Positions 23,001-36,159 of a stretch of 64,000 bases of DNA are shown one piece after another. Source of the stretch: Pholis gunnellus (taxonomy: Eukaryota; Chordata; Actinopteri; Perciformes; Pholidae); the NCBI GenBank assembly GCA_910591455.2, contig OU342808.1, forward strand, positions 13,471,904-13,535,903, given 5' to 3'. The translations under genes were made by a program, and so were the position numbers. Under the pieces are notes generated by a model. That model saw nothing but the letters and a program-made list of their open reading frames with translations. It searched no databases and had not been told where the DNA came from. The first letter of the stretch is position 1. Each line of letters begins with the position of its first letter.

Positions 23001-26000
23001 ATTTATATATCTATATGACAAAAAAACACAATTAATTGTGGAACAGGCTGTAAGAATGCTGAAATAACTGACATTCAAGAATGAAAATAAATTGCACATT
23101 GTTGGGTTAATAATTCAAAGCAAGTTAAGATACATTGCAGTTTGATGGGGCAGCAGTTACTTGATTGATAAAGAATACAAATTAAGGGAAGTGATAGCTT
23201 TCATTTATCTTATTTATTTCATCATCTTAGCAAATATAACTGGAAGTTTAACTTGCTTGTCCCCTGGTACGGGTTCCCGAAAGTAACTATTAACTCTGAA
23301 CAGCTAACTTAATGTTAGCCTGTTAATTGTGTGTTTGTCTTCATATTGTTTCAATATGCCAATATCAAGCAAAATGCTAACGCTATATAATTTCAGCTGT
23401 GTGCATCAGTTGTTAGTGTCCATGGAAACAATTTCTGTTGTCGTGTGAGCTTCTTGCAGGAAGTTTCTGTATTTGTTTGTTTAAATAAATGCCATGATCA
23501 GTTGCATTAGATCATTGTGGCTACACTGTCCTTCTATGAGCACAACAGGGCAAAGTAGAAACGTCCCTGACCTCACGAGTTCCTCTCACATATTATTTAC
23601 CTTAATTCATAACCAGTTAATTTCTTGACATATAAATGAAGGGTTAACTTTTTCAAGAAGACATTCATGACATAGGGAAAGAAAAGCCCCTCCGGGAAGT
23701 GATTCTGTTGCCAACAGAATGAAGAAATCTTCTTTCTATGTTGCCAATAAAAGGCAAATAAAACTGACTGTCGGATACAGTAAAGCAACTACAGCCCCAT
23801 TACAGTATGATTGCACTTGATGGAGCTTGATAGACATGCAAGGTTGCCCATGATGGAACCATATATTTCTACCTAGCTGTTTTTCCTTTTTTCTCAGGTA
23901 GTGTCTAAAGAAAAAATCCAGTGATGACAGTTTACTATAAAATGGAAAATTGTACACAGTTTACTGTCACTGGTAGGCGACCAAAATCCCTTTACTTTAG
24001 TCACGGAGAAAAAGGATTCTATCAAAAAAGGCAGGGAGGCATGTAAATGAAAACGTTACTCCCTAAACTACAACTGAAATACATTCACTGTCATTTTTCA
24101 ATAAGCAACAATGTAAAAACTAAGACAAAGTAAAGAAGAAATATCTGAGTTTATTCACCAAAGGTTTCCAGGCTTAAAATCACCTTGAAAGATTGTCCAG
24201 TGTTTCCTCAAATCTTATTATATACTTTCAACTCTTTATGATTAAATTAGCACTTTTCTAAATAGTTTCATTTGGAGTATCTCTTCACTCAAGGTTTGAG
24301 CCCGTGTTTATTTGTCTTGGGCTTTAGTCATGTGAATTACAGTTTTGAAATACTTTGTAGCATACCTTCAAAATCAATCTGGTTCCAAGCAATTGGATTG
24401 CACAGTTAAGGTATAGTGTGTCGCCCAACTGACAACTGTAAATTAGGGTGTTGAAGAAATACTGCTCTACTTTCTAATAGGAATGTTTCACAGTGCCTGA
24501 AATAAGGGGATCTATTTCCCAGGGGACTGATTTTTCACTTTGAATTACTCCTCCGGTCCATTCATCTCCTGGCCAATAAAGTCTAAAATTCCTGCCGATG
24601 CCTTGTCATTTTGGAGATTTGGTGTCAGCCCTGATGAATGGCATTTCATCTCTCTGTTAACATGTTTCTAATGCCCACAGCAGACTAAAGCTAAAGGCCC
24701 AGCAAAACCACAAAGTCCTGCAGAGTTAGAAGGAAATAGTAAGAGTGAAATATAATCCAACTAACAGAAGAGTAGCACCGACTAATACATCTGGTTGATT
24801 GTTTCAACTCTAGGGCCGAACTTACATTATAATATTTCAAATAGGGCTATTCCTCTTGGCAGAGTAAATCGATCTGAGGTGTTTTGGAGCAAATGAAAGT
24901 CATTTGCTGACATAAGCTAATGCAAACTGCATTGAATATGTTGTTGATTTGCGACTGTAGCAAGAAATCAGTCATAATAAAAGTCCACTGTAAATATCAA
25001 CATAAACTACGCGGCAGTCTCTAGATAACCACTTAGGTCATCACCTACAGAACACAATAGAAAGTAGATCCATAAATGTCCACAACAGTTCATTCAGTTA
25101 TAAAGTCAATTTAGAAAATATTTGTTGTGCCAGGAGCAGCGTTTCTCTGTGGAAATGTGGGCCATCTACCTCCACGGTCAGCTTCTATCTGCTCTGCTGC
25201 ACCTCTCTTACCCAATGGAGCAGCAGCAACCCATCAGCACCAAACCCCGGAGGCTATCTGACTTTCCTCGTAGAGGAACAGGATTACACATTTTTCTGTT
25301 TGTTTTTGTTTTCCCAAAGATGTTGGTTTCAGCTGGTGAAGCCGACCAAATAGAGCTGGAGGGAAAAAGACAGCACATTGGACATCATGTTAAAAAAAAA
25401 AAAGAAACAGGAACGGTTTGAGTTTCATTTTGTGGGGAGGAGAGGATTTATGTTGGACTTGTAAGAGTGATGACAAGTATTGCCTAAAGATTTTAACAAA
25501 TTAAACTGCTCTCTCTGTACTTTATACTGTTTAGCCTTTATTTACAATTGGATTGTTGTATATACCTAACAATCATAATTCAATATAACGAGTGCGAGAC
25601 ACAAAATATTGTAAAAATCAATGCAATACATTCATACCTGTCTGAGACTGACTTGTTAAATTGATTTGTGTTAGTATAAGGAGAAACATTTTTTGGCAAG
25701 TCATTGCTACACTTTCCCCGTCACAATATCTGTTCGTAGATGACACGGGGAAAATAATAACACTGAACAGCATTGTAGAGGCCGACATAGACTGATTGCT
25801 TATGGATTTCCCAAACAAGGTAATAGTTACGGATGCAGCAGTATGTGTCATTTTTAGTATCATTCAATACAAACTTTGTCCTCTTACTTATGTTTCCCTC
25901 CTCCTCAAAATGCTTCTCCAGTTGATTTTCCCATTCAGAATGGCTTCTGCATTAATAAGCACCAAAGCGTCTTAATAAAGACTCACTAAATATGAAAGAT

Positions 26001-26164
26001 GAGGCAAACTGAAGAAGAGGCACAATCACCATGAGTTAATATAGCAGGTTTCTAGGGGACCGGAGTGTCTGACTTTATGGGTCTGTACTCTTGTGTATAT
26101 TTCATCTGCTGCCTCAGTTACTCTTTTATTTCTTGACTAGAACTCAAAAGAACTTCAGTTTTGA
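20057..26164. other. Intergenic, no gene recognised
   Basis: AT-rich DNA with short CA tracts (22990) and a possible conserved block at about 24530-24720. The 154-codon frame at 21604-22068, the longest in the window, shows no domain, no codon bias and no splice context. Nothing else is supportable. Confidence 0.55.
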
Positions 26165-26350
26165 TGTTCAGGTTGTCAATGAAAAGTCAGAGTCCACAGT
26201 TTTGTACAGTGAAGGCTTGTATCCCTCAGGGCTGTGTGCGCTCGCTGCTGTGCTGGTTGTGTTTATTTGTCCCTCTCAAGTTCTCCGGCACAGTCCCCGG
26301 AGATATCAACATTAAATTGCTTTTTGGTTCAGAAGCTACTCAGATGCATT
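26165..26350 (+). mobile_element. LINE reverse-transcriptase fragment (L2/Maui-like)
   Basis: One frame reads CIPQGCVRSLL, matching the RT box G(A/V)PQGCVLSPLL, and then DINIKLLFGSEATQM where intact elements have a KFADDTTVVGL-like catalytic box. The catalytic FADD has become FGSE, so the copy is inactive. Only about 60 codons remain. It is unrelated in position to the relic at 14.6 kb but carries the RT part missing there. Confidence 0.7.
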
Positions 26351-29300
26351 AGAACTTGTAATGGACTTTGCCTTGGTGAAGGTGACAGACGGCGTATTGA
26401 TTGTGCCTACTGGGTACAGCTGAAACTGCTTCGCGCCTTTGAATAATTCATGTCTCTATCACAATTATTGTCCTAATTGTAACAATGTTTGGATGGCAAA
26501 CTGCAAGGAAGGAAAATAAACTTATTTTGTCTCCCTCTGCCCTTTATTATTTGAAAATGGGAATAGTAATGTGATCATTTTTCATGCAGCATTATAATCG
26601 TATCCATTATACAGATGATAACTTGTGTTGCCTGAAAGGCAAACAAAGTTTGAGACGGATCACGCCTCTTAGTTTTAATTAAAAATCACAGACAGCTTAA
26701 TTGCGGTACAGTTGTGCTCTGCTGGCCCGTCATTGCTTCAGAAACTGAAAACGAGATTGTAAGAGGGACTGCTGCGGATATATTGTTTCAGAGTTCTTGC
26801 CCCATCCCCCCCATCAAGTCTGGACTTTGCAAACTTTCTTCTGCAAGTTTCTTATCGTGGTGTGATGAACTCTCCTTGGAGGAGGATTCTTTAAATTGTA
26901 CTTTGATATGTGGAAATTCCTGGGACAAAATGTCACTTGAACTCATTCTATATGCACCTGAAAGTCAAGTGAGGCACTTAAAGTTCTTCTGCTCTTTTGT
27001 CATATTTGCATCTCATGAAGTAAGCCGCTTTCAAAATGTACATCGGCCAAATTATGTATTTCTGAATTGATAATGCTGATCTGTAATTCATTGCGGGCTC
27101 TTACCAATATGTATGATGCCATACATATTTATGAAAATCTCAGCCTCCGGCTTACATTTAGCTGATTGTGCACTTCCGCAGCCTGACTGGTTTGGTCATA
27201 ATCCATCATTATGTCTTAAAGTAGTGGCTGCCCCAACCCATCAACCCTCTCCTCCCACCCCATTCTGAGTGTATTGAATCATCACTGAACTTTATTGAAA
27301 CATTAAAAGTAGCAGAGGCGTTGATGGCATGAGCTTATCAGTGAAACTTTCCTGAATGGCTTTTAAAATGCTGCTGGTGTTTTGAACGTTTTGCTATTAT
27401 CACTGTATCTTCCCTGTGTTTGAACCAAGACACAACAACATAACAAATGTTTGTGAACTCTTATCAGTTTAAAAAGCATTCTGATCATTGATGTTATCAT
27501 TATTGTCTACACAAGGCCCCTTGCTTCTTGTTTCTATGTCCATGAAGAGAGAATGGTTTTGTTTTCTTGTGTTATTCTCTGAACTTCCTTGCATCCCTTT
27601 CCCAACAACACAATGTTTGTTCCAATTTCTTCCAATTTTAGAACCTTTTATCTGTCTGCTGTTGCCCCCTGCCACCCTTTTAGCATGGAGTCGTATATTT
27701 GTCCCATACAGATTTGATCCTTAGAAATGGTGCTGTGATGCAATGTGTTGAAAGCCTCCTGTAATCACAGTTCTTTTGTTTTTTTTGCAGTTTTCAAAAA
27801 TAATCAAACATGACTGACAAGTGTTTGATTTGTATACCAGAAGCTGTCAGTAACTTCACAACTTCAAGTATTAAATTGGGCTGATATTTGCAAAGGCTGG
27901 AATCCAAACAAAATTCAGAAGCAGACATTAGACAAAGCATTATCTGATTGTGCACGCACATTCTTTTTTTTCTTTTTTTTATTTTCTTGGCTGTTTTGCT
28001 CAAGTTAAAATGAACAAGGATTACTGATTTCCCTTCAATAAGACCAAATGTAGCCTAATTTTCTAAACGTTCTCAGTCATCAGCGAGGGATACAACCACA
28101 CAGTCACACAGCTATTGGCTCACTGCCAACACTAAATTGCAGTTTTTTTGCTTAATTTTGACTGTAATAGGAAACGGATGCAGTTTGTTCCAGTCCATTT
28201 GTTTATCTTACTGTAGAACTGGAATTGATATGTTAACAGTGTATTTGTCACATCTATTTTTTTGTCACTATACTATTACACAGTTATTTCAAGGAGACAG
28301 GGTTGCATTGTGAGTGGTATTATCAGTGTATTTCCTGTAATATTACAAACTATGTCTGACTCTCTCGCTCTCCACAACGTAGGCTCTTCACTGTCGCAGT
28401 ATTGATTTGGAACATCATTGAATCTACAAATACAACATCAAGTGTTGAATATCTGAATATGGCTTTAAATCTAATCAAATGAACTGACAACTCAGTCGAT
28501 TTTGGCCCCTAGCACATCAGTGCTGTGATATGTACCACGTCTGGTTTTTGCTCCTCAGGGTTAGCACAGATGTTGAACTGTAAAATTGAGCCCAGGGCAG
28601 CTGCAAAATGCAAAGTGACTAAATTAGCGTTGGATCAGTTGTTTTTCTTGAGGTAAAATGCTGTTAAAAATGAGCAAAAACTTTAGTCAGTCTGCTGTTA
28701 ATAGATTTCATGGTGATGAATTTCTATAAACATGAGGCAAACTAGATGATTTAGAGTGCCGACATACGAAGGTCACCAGCTGAGACGCTGCATGTAAGGA
28801 TGGTTATGACTTCAACTCTTTATGTACAGTAATTCTACTTATTTGTCCCATTTGACAAAATGAAAAGCCTGAATTGTGTAAAACTTTACATACACCAACA
28901 ACCAAGGGATGTTTAAAAAAATAATGACCGTAACCTGATTTCTTAAAGTAGAAAGTGCAAGCACACACAGTAAAGTCGGTGTGTCGGAAGCTTTGAATTG
29001 TCATTGTGAGGATTAATAAAGAATGAGCTTCTTTAATGTTACGCCTGAGTGAGCTCATAAAAGTCGACATGTAGTGAAGGAGGAGATGGAATACAAATAA
29101 ACCCGGGCCCAATAAATGTCACTACTTTCCTTTTGTGTTTGCAAGGCATGCAGAAAATGGGAGACTTGGGTGTCCATGATAGGGAGACAGGAAAAAGAGG
29201 CAGGGAAACTCATTTTGCACAAGCTAGGCAAAGGGCATTGCAAAATACTCTCAATTTGTCATACGCAATTGGCCGCATGCTTTCAGAGAGCAGAGGAAAA

Positions 29301-29792
29301 AGGTTGTGTCTTGTGTCTGCCTGTGCTTTATCTGATTCCACCTCCTCATCACTGAAGACTCAAGAGAGAATCTGATCGCGGAATTGCTAGAATGAGCTTT
29401 TGTAAATGTGCAAATCCTCCTTTTGTGTGTGTCGGCTTTTTCTTTTTGCTCACCGCCAACTTATTCCCGTATTAGGATTCACTTCCCTGCATGCTTTGCT
29501 GATTAAATTCAATATTTAGGTAGTTCTGAAACCGTCTTGTGTCCACGCTGAATGAGATTCTAATAGAAAACATGTTTCCTTTTTATTTTCACAAGGACAT
29601 CTTTAACTGACTTCTTCGCTTTCTCAAGAGCAGGTGAAAGAGTTGTTGCAAACTGTTTGAGAAAAGGCCAGTCGGTGTGGTGAATTCAACCTTCAACCTC
29701 GGTATGTGTTGGCGTATAGCAGTGTTGCGGTCAGCTGAAGTTCAGTGTTTGATAGTTAAACCTTTCTCTCGCACCGCCGTTTCCTTCCACAG
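26351..29792. other. Intergenic, no gene recognised
   Basis: AT-rich, with T-rich runs (27960-27990) and no recognisable repeat family. The 118-codon frame at 26714-27070 has no domain. Two overlapping frames at 29116-29375 contradict each other and look like chance. Confidence 0.55.
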
Positions 29793-29893
29793 TTCTGCAA
29801 AGCTAAGAATGCAACATGAGCAATATCGTGGCCCTGAACTTTGCAAGCAGCCCTGAAAGAACCTCAGTCATCAGTTTCATCTCTCAGCTCCAG
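29793..29893 (+). other. Exon-like segment with start codon and GT-AG signals (unidentified)
   Basis: A long pyrimidine tract ending TTCCTTCCACAG abuts 29793. A TAA in frame at 29805-29807 is followed by ATG at 29816, and 26 codons (starting MSNIVALNFASSPERTSV) run open to CAG|GTACAT at 29893/29894. Third positions are about 65% G/C, well above the local base composition. This is what a first coding exon would look like. No family is recognised and the downstream exon is uncertain (see findings), so a non-coding transcript exon or chance remain possible. Confidence 0.3.
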
Positions 29894-31371
29894 GTACATC
29901 TTGTTTGTCTTTTCAGCAAAAAAAAGAAATATGCTCTTTGTGACACGATCTGATCATGTCAGAATTTTAATTAGTCCAACACTTTAGTAATATTAGCATG
30001 CCAACACACTAAACTAAGTGAACACGGTAAACAATATACCTGTTTAGCATCAGCATGCTAGCATTGTCATTGAGGGCATGTTAGTATGCTGACGTTAGCA
30101 TTTCATTCTAGCACTGCTGTGTCCAAAAGTGCAGCCTCACAGCCGCTTGCATGGCTGCCTCATTTCTCCTTGGATTGCCTTAGTATTGAGAGAGGAGGAA
30201 AACTCTGCATAAATACACACATGAAGGTTGATCTGCATTGAGCCTTGGCTGCCTTGTTTAGCCACCTGCTTTCCATCTCAGTTGTGTCCTGGTACTGCAC
30301 ATCTCTGCTCACTCTTTCCACCACTGGGCCAACATACCTCCCAGCATCCACACACACAGTTTGTACGAAACTCATAGAGTCAACACCAACTGCACATCAC
30401 TGCAAAGAAATAGCTATCAAACTCTGTTGTTAACACACATGCAGGTACGCACATATTCCTTAGTCTATTAAGTCTGTTACCCAAAGCTAGGGACCATCAG
30501 AGAAACAGAGGAGCCCTTGAGCTGTAAGGGCTCTGGGCTAAAAAGCAACTTAAATCAATTCCATTTGATTAGGTGCACTACATCTTCTAATTCCATTAAC
30601 GCAGGGACGGGTTTTCAATAAATGTAACTGCAGGCAAATGGTTAGGCATCATTTTGTGAAATCAAATAGGTCACAGGTTTGAAATAAGGGTGTGAAGTTT
30701 TCCCTTTACTCCTTTTTGTCCTTCCCGTTTGGTTTTGCCTCATCCTAAAGCTGCAGTCTTGAACGGTTCCTTTTTGCAAAGCAGCTCCCCCTCCAACAGC
30801 ATCTTGAAATGCTTTTAGAATGCTTAGTCTAAATTTTTTAACACTTTATTATATCAGCTTTGGCTCAGTAGGCTGTGGTAAGACCACCATGCAATTGCCT
30901 GATTTAACTCTAACTACCGATAAATTAATACTGCATGTATGCCATTTGTTACAACACAAGGAGGTTAAGCATTTGAATAAGGTCCATTGTTATTTTTCTA
31001 CTTTCCTTTTTTACTCTGCTAATAGACACATTACAGCTGCAGACCTAAAGCCGGGATTCTGACAGACAATGAATGTGATTACACTTGTTACCTATAGAGG
31101 AAAGTCGCTGGTCCTCAGAGAACATCAGAGCATGATTGGAGCCATGATTTGATTTTAAAGACCCTGAGAAAAATATCTATCAGCAAGCCAGTGAAGCTAG
31201 ATTTACTGCATGACTGCCGCAATTTTATGCCTCACTAACCAACCTTTACTGTACATACTAAGCTAAGCTAGGGCCAGGGATATTGGACCTGGGATATTTC
31301 CTGGCATATAGGCAATCATACATAGCCTGAGACATGTTGCACAACTCACTGTGTCCTTTACCATCGATATT
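29894..31371. other. Intergenic or intronic, no gene recognised
   Basis: This stretch follows the exon-like segment. An acceptor-like TTTCCATCTCAG ends at 30281. GCTAGC/TTAGC-type sequence at 30040-30110 is of a kind common in fish introns. Nothing else is distinct. Confidence 0.5.
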
Positions 31372-31381
31372 GATATATATA

Positions 31382-31445
<64 letters not shown>

Positions 31446-31447
31446 TA
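31372..31447. repeat. Long (TA)n microsatellite
   Basis: About 30 TA units with short interruptions at the left edge. It creates spurious Tyr-Ile frames on the minus strand. Such tracts can extrude as cruciforms and are often unstable in length. Confidence 0.97.
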
Positions 31448-33051
31448 CACATGTATACAAATAGGTCCATTAACCATGTATGTTTTTGCCATGTGTAGAA
31501 AGTTTCCACTTCTTGAACTTTCTGCTGCTTATCTTTTGGCCTTGTTAAGCACACTTTTCTGGCTGTTGAGTCGAGTTCGAATTGTTTGCATAAATTCTCC
31601 GCTCCGCTCCTGTTTTTGTTTTTGACATCACTGATCACAGTCAATTCAGAGTAAACTGGTCCTTAAGCTGCTGCAGAGTTTGTGTCGGACACGGTGCTGC
31701 ATCTTTAATGCAGTGCTAGCTGGGAGACTCATCAAATATTTGTGTCTTTCCCTGTCAAGCAACACAGTGCTTACACTGGCTGAAAGTCACTTATGAAGGT
31801 CAACAATCCATCAGGTCCTGAGGATGGAGAACAGCCTGGGCCACTGAATGAACATTTAAAATGATGAATGTATGTGGCAGATGGACGTAAATCCCAGAAT
31901 AAACTGACCACATTTTGTCTTTGTAACATCAACATTATACTTTTATATCAAAGCTATCTAATAGCACAGCACACTTGCATGGACTAAAATAGCATGACAA
32001 TAAACAAACTTTACTTAAATGCCTGTGGCTGAAAATCAATTATAAAATTGCTGCAATTCTTTTTGAACTTGATTTGTCAGGGCACACTTAATATTTCTAG
32101 CTGAAAGATTAGTTTCATATACAAGTGTTGTGAAAGACACTAACTGACCTCTAGTCTCAAGTTCGCACATGGGCAACAGCATCCACTTGTATGAATATAT
32201 TAGTCTAGTCATTAGCATTACAATAACAGATGAGCAACACTATACCGTAGCTGTGCCATGGTTCGATATTCAACTGCAAGCCAGCAACCCTTTGCCAGTG
32301 AGGGAAGGGAGCAACAACTGTGCCAGTTTATGTTGAGCAAAGGGAAATCAAGAGGAGATTTATGAGCATAATAATGAATCCTATGCCTGCTTTAATTACA
32401 ACAATCCTGGCCTCTTTGAAGTATGCTGTTGTCCTTTACACTGAACAGATTAACATGGATCAAGTATTACATTTACATGTTGATGAGAATTTTTAAATTA
32501 TTTTTTCATGTTTATCAGTATTTTTGTTAACAAATTGCAGCAGGGACCTTAATTGCCACCTCTACTTACAGGAGAAGATTTAGGATTTACTTTGACTTCC
32601 ACTGTTGATCAGTGAAATCAAAACGGAACAGGAAGCTTAAGTGGGTTTGTGAGATACATTAGCAGCCCATGAGTCATAAGCGCAGATGATGCTAATGTAT
32701 TTCATGAATGCATTTTGAATGTCAACCAAGCATCATTAGAGGGGCAAAGAGGCGCCCTGCGCAGATGCTGTTCACTCCCGTTGTCTGTGAAGCACCTGCC
32801 CCCGCCGTATGTCAAAAGCTCAGACCTTTCCAAACCGAGCTAAACAAGGCAAACTGATCAAAATCAGTGCCAAAGCAAGTGTGCGACAGTTCCACCTCTG
32901 TTTTCACCAGGCATCCGCTTCCCTTTCTCATGCCCAGATAAAGAGTCTGATCTCTGGCAGGATAAAAAAAAAAAAGGATCTGTCAGCTCCTGGCAGGCCA
33001 GAAAATCAGACTCCCGCAACACCCACCTGCTCTCCCCAGGTGATGCTGATA
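31448..33051. other. Intergenic, no gene recognised
   Basis: AT-rich, with a GC-richer patch at about 32740-33050 that overlaps a 120-codon frame without any domain. Confidence 0.55.
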
Positions 33052-33080
33052 GGGGGTTGGGTTGGGTTGGGTTGGGGGGG
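33052..33080 (+). repeat. (GGGTT)n tract, G-quadruplex motif
   Basis: Five G runs (5, 3, 3, 3 and 7 G) are separated by TT only. This satisfies the G3+N1-7 quadruplex rule several times over with the shortest, most stable kind of loops. It is telomere-like in style but lacks the A of TTAGGG. Confidence 0.92.
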
Positions 33081-36000
33081 TTCCTGGCATCTTAGACTTC
33101 TAGTTATCAGTCAGTCTGTTGATGACAATAGTTTTTTAATTCTATGTTTATCTAGGATTTCCATATTTTAGCTTACCTCGTAGACTCGTAATCATTATTG
33201 TGTAATTGTAAAGTATCCTGATTAACAATGACTCCAATCTGGAGACATATGTTTTCCTCTTTGAATTAATGTTTTGTTAAATGCAAATGCTGGTGTTTGC
33301 TGTATTTCTTGTTTTAATTGTTTTTTATAAGTTGATATTCAGTCGTCCTTGGCGCATGGACTCATTACCATTATCATGCAGATTTTTGCATTTGTTTTTT
33401 GCCTTTGCATTATGTAACCATTATCACATTGAATATGATCCTTTACATACTAAAGGAACTTCACCACCCTCAAAGGAATAACATGAATACTGTCTTAGGG
33501 ATGTGATCTACAAAGATGTACATGAAAGGTGAATGATATTCGCATCAAGCTATAGGGTCCAAAGTTTACCATCAGTGTGAGCAGTCAGGAAGTGAGAATG
33601 CTGTATGCATGAAAGACTAATAGTCCAACTTTACACCGGGCAGGAGAGAAATCCTCTACTGAAGTTCAAAGTAGACACTAACATGCATGCAAATAATGGC
33701 AATAAAAGCATTGACATTAAAAACAATTCTGAAAATGTACATGAGACCCACCACTATTGTAACATATGCATCATTTAGTATAATTTAAATGCTTAAATGA
33801 TGCGGTCCCTACCGTATGTGCACATCACTTCTGCACATACATTATGCATACGATTCCTTATCACTACCTGACATACAGGAATGCTGATGAACATATGACT
33901 CGCACTATAAAATCTTGGCACACACACTGACATCCCCAGAGAATCATGTGACTGGCAGTCTCTGCATACTGCTATGTTTATGCCTACACTGTAGGTGAGC
34001 ACACAGGGACATGCAAAAAATTCCTGGATCGCCTGATCTTCAAGTTTGGTTCATCGCACGTCACATCACATCATTTACATTTAAGCGTGTTTCGTTATAC
34101 ATGTGTAACACGTAACTAAATTTGACCTCAGTTTGACACTATCTCCACTGTCCTCTTTACATCATTATAAATCGTTACTTTTTAGGCTGATGTCGAAATA
34201 AGAACTATGTTAGTATCCCCATATTGGTAGGGAGAAAATCCGCTGCATGTATAGGAAAAACTAATAGTGCTTTGTATTTGTTCATGCATGGTAGGAAATG
34301 TACCTCTCTTGAATGGATTTATAACTGATTGAACTCTTTCTTTTGGTAGATTTGGATAAATGTACCTGGAATTAAAATCATCAACTAGGAAAAGGGACCA
34401 TATCATCAACTCAAACGTGTTTCCCGCCAACACGGCATGGGAGAATGGCTTTGGCTCAGAATTAAAGTAAAATAGCAACAACTTGTGAAATCAACAAAGT
34501 GAGATTAGATTTTTTTTTTTTCACTTGTATCTGAAAAGTTTTCTTTATGTCCCTCATTACAGTGTGAGTTGTCCATCAAAAGGTAAGACCCAGTTGTGGT
34601 CGAGACTGGGTTTATTGTTTGTGCCTAAGATCACACAACAGACTGACACACTGTTATTAACATGCTTCCTTTGTATGCAAATGCTTTCTATGCAAATTGA
34701 GCCTGAACTGTGTTAAAACAATTAGTAGGCAAGCTCATTTGCATGCGATTGTGCTCTTGTAATATTATTTCTTTCGAAAGCGGAAAAGCACAAGTATAGT
34801 TCAAACGCGTTTACTGAGAGCGTAGAGAACATTTCTGCCAGCATCCCAAAGCAAGTTCACCCAACCAATTCTTTTTTTTTTTTTTTTTACTTTTGTTTTA
34901 ATTCTGATATTATTTTGCTAGGAAGGTTTTGTTGATGTGCAATAAGGTCAAAGCCCAGAATACTGCAGGGTGAAGCATGTCAAGTGAGCTGAGAGGAGGC
35001 AGAGTGCATTTGATGGATGCTTGGCAGGTTTAGGGTGGAGCGCCTTAAGACCTCTCACACACATTGACTGGCATGCACTAATCTTTTTATGAGGTAGTGG
35101 AGGGCTGCACTGCCCGGCACAGAGCATAAATCAAGAACACTCATGTGAATAGTGATACAGCAGGGGATGAATATTTTTTTCTTCAGGGTTTTGCTCCGGG
35201 ACAAATGTGTTGTTGGGTCTTTCCAGGCGTGTTCAATGATGCTAAAGCAGAGAGTAACTACGAATCGCAGTGACTGAACAACACTGGCCTCTATAGGCAG
35301 CCAGAGGAAAAGGAGTAACATGAGGAACTGAAGGCGGAAACCCCATCATTTGAAAAAACAAATCTCACTGTGTCGCCCTCTCTTTCCCTCTCTCCGTATG
35401 TGTGTTTAAGGCTGCATCTGTGAGCGCGACTGCCTCTTTTTATTTGTTTGGGAACATGTCACTTGCACATGTCTGTTCTCTTTGTGGCTGTGTTTGTTAA
35501 TGTCACTCACGACAGCCAAATTGAAGGTGCCATTGTTAGTGTCGGAGGGCACTGGGAGTGAATTTGACAGCTTGACAGCTCTCATTAGCCTATTACACAC
35601 AAACAGTGGCACAGATGCTCCCGGTCAGTCCGTGGTCAGCCTGGAGCTTTGCTTAACGGCCTGCTGACAGGTGGCTTTGTGGCACTCTGTCTCACGGATG
35701 ACAGGGTGGCAAAGCAGGAGCTCATCTTCAATAGGCTGCTGGGATTGCCAAGGACGTTAGATATTCCACAGACATTAATACTGGTAGAATATAATGAAAT
35801 GAATTGTGAATATTATGCAAACATGCAACCACAGATACAGTGTACAGTAAAAGATATGGAAATAAATAAATGAGAGAAACGGGAGGGAGCAAACAATCAC
35901 ATGAACTTTGCATTGGGTGGTTCTAAAACTATTTGCATGCAGTATGATTTTAAAAGAATACAGTAAATAATTATACCACGATGTCTGCCAGATGAAACGA

Positions 36001-36124
36001 CTGCTCATCTATTTTGTTTTCATCTATATTATGAAGCGATGCCAGTGAACAATGGCAAGATTACACATTCGGATATGCACGCTTTATGAAACACATTAAT
36101 TCACACAGCCTCAAAAACACACAA

Positions 36125-36127
<3 letters not shown>
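33081..36127. other. Intergenic, no gene recognised
   Basis: Poly(T) tracts lie at about 34510-34521 and 34872-34888. A GC-richer block at about 35480-35760 could be a conserved element or an old exon, but neither overlapping frame has a domain or good splice signals. Confidence 0.5.

Positions 36128-36157
<30 letters not shown>
36128..36157. repeat. (CA)n microsatellite
   Basis: Fifteen CA units. Confidence 0.95.

Positions 36158-36159
<2 letters not shown>

Noticed and set aside
31561..31578. Another TTCGAATT box B-like motif
   Set aside because: Not GGTTCRANNCC and no surrounding tRNA structure.
31258..31644. 128-codon minus-strand frame with a long Tyr-Ile run
   Set aside because: Artefact of translating the (TA)n microsatellite.
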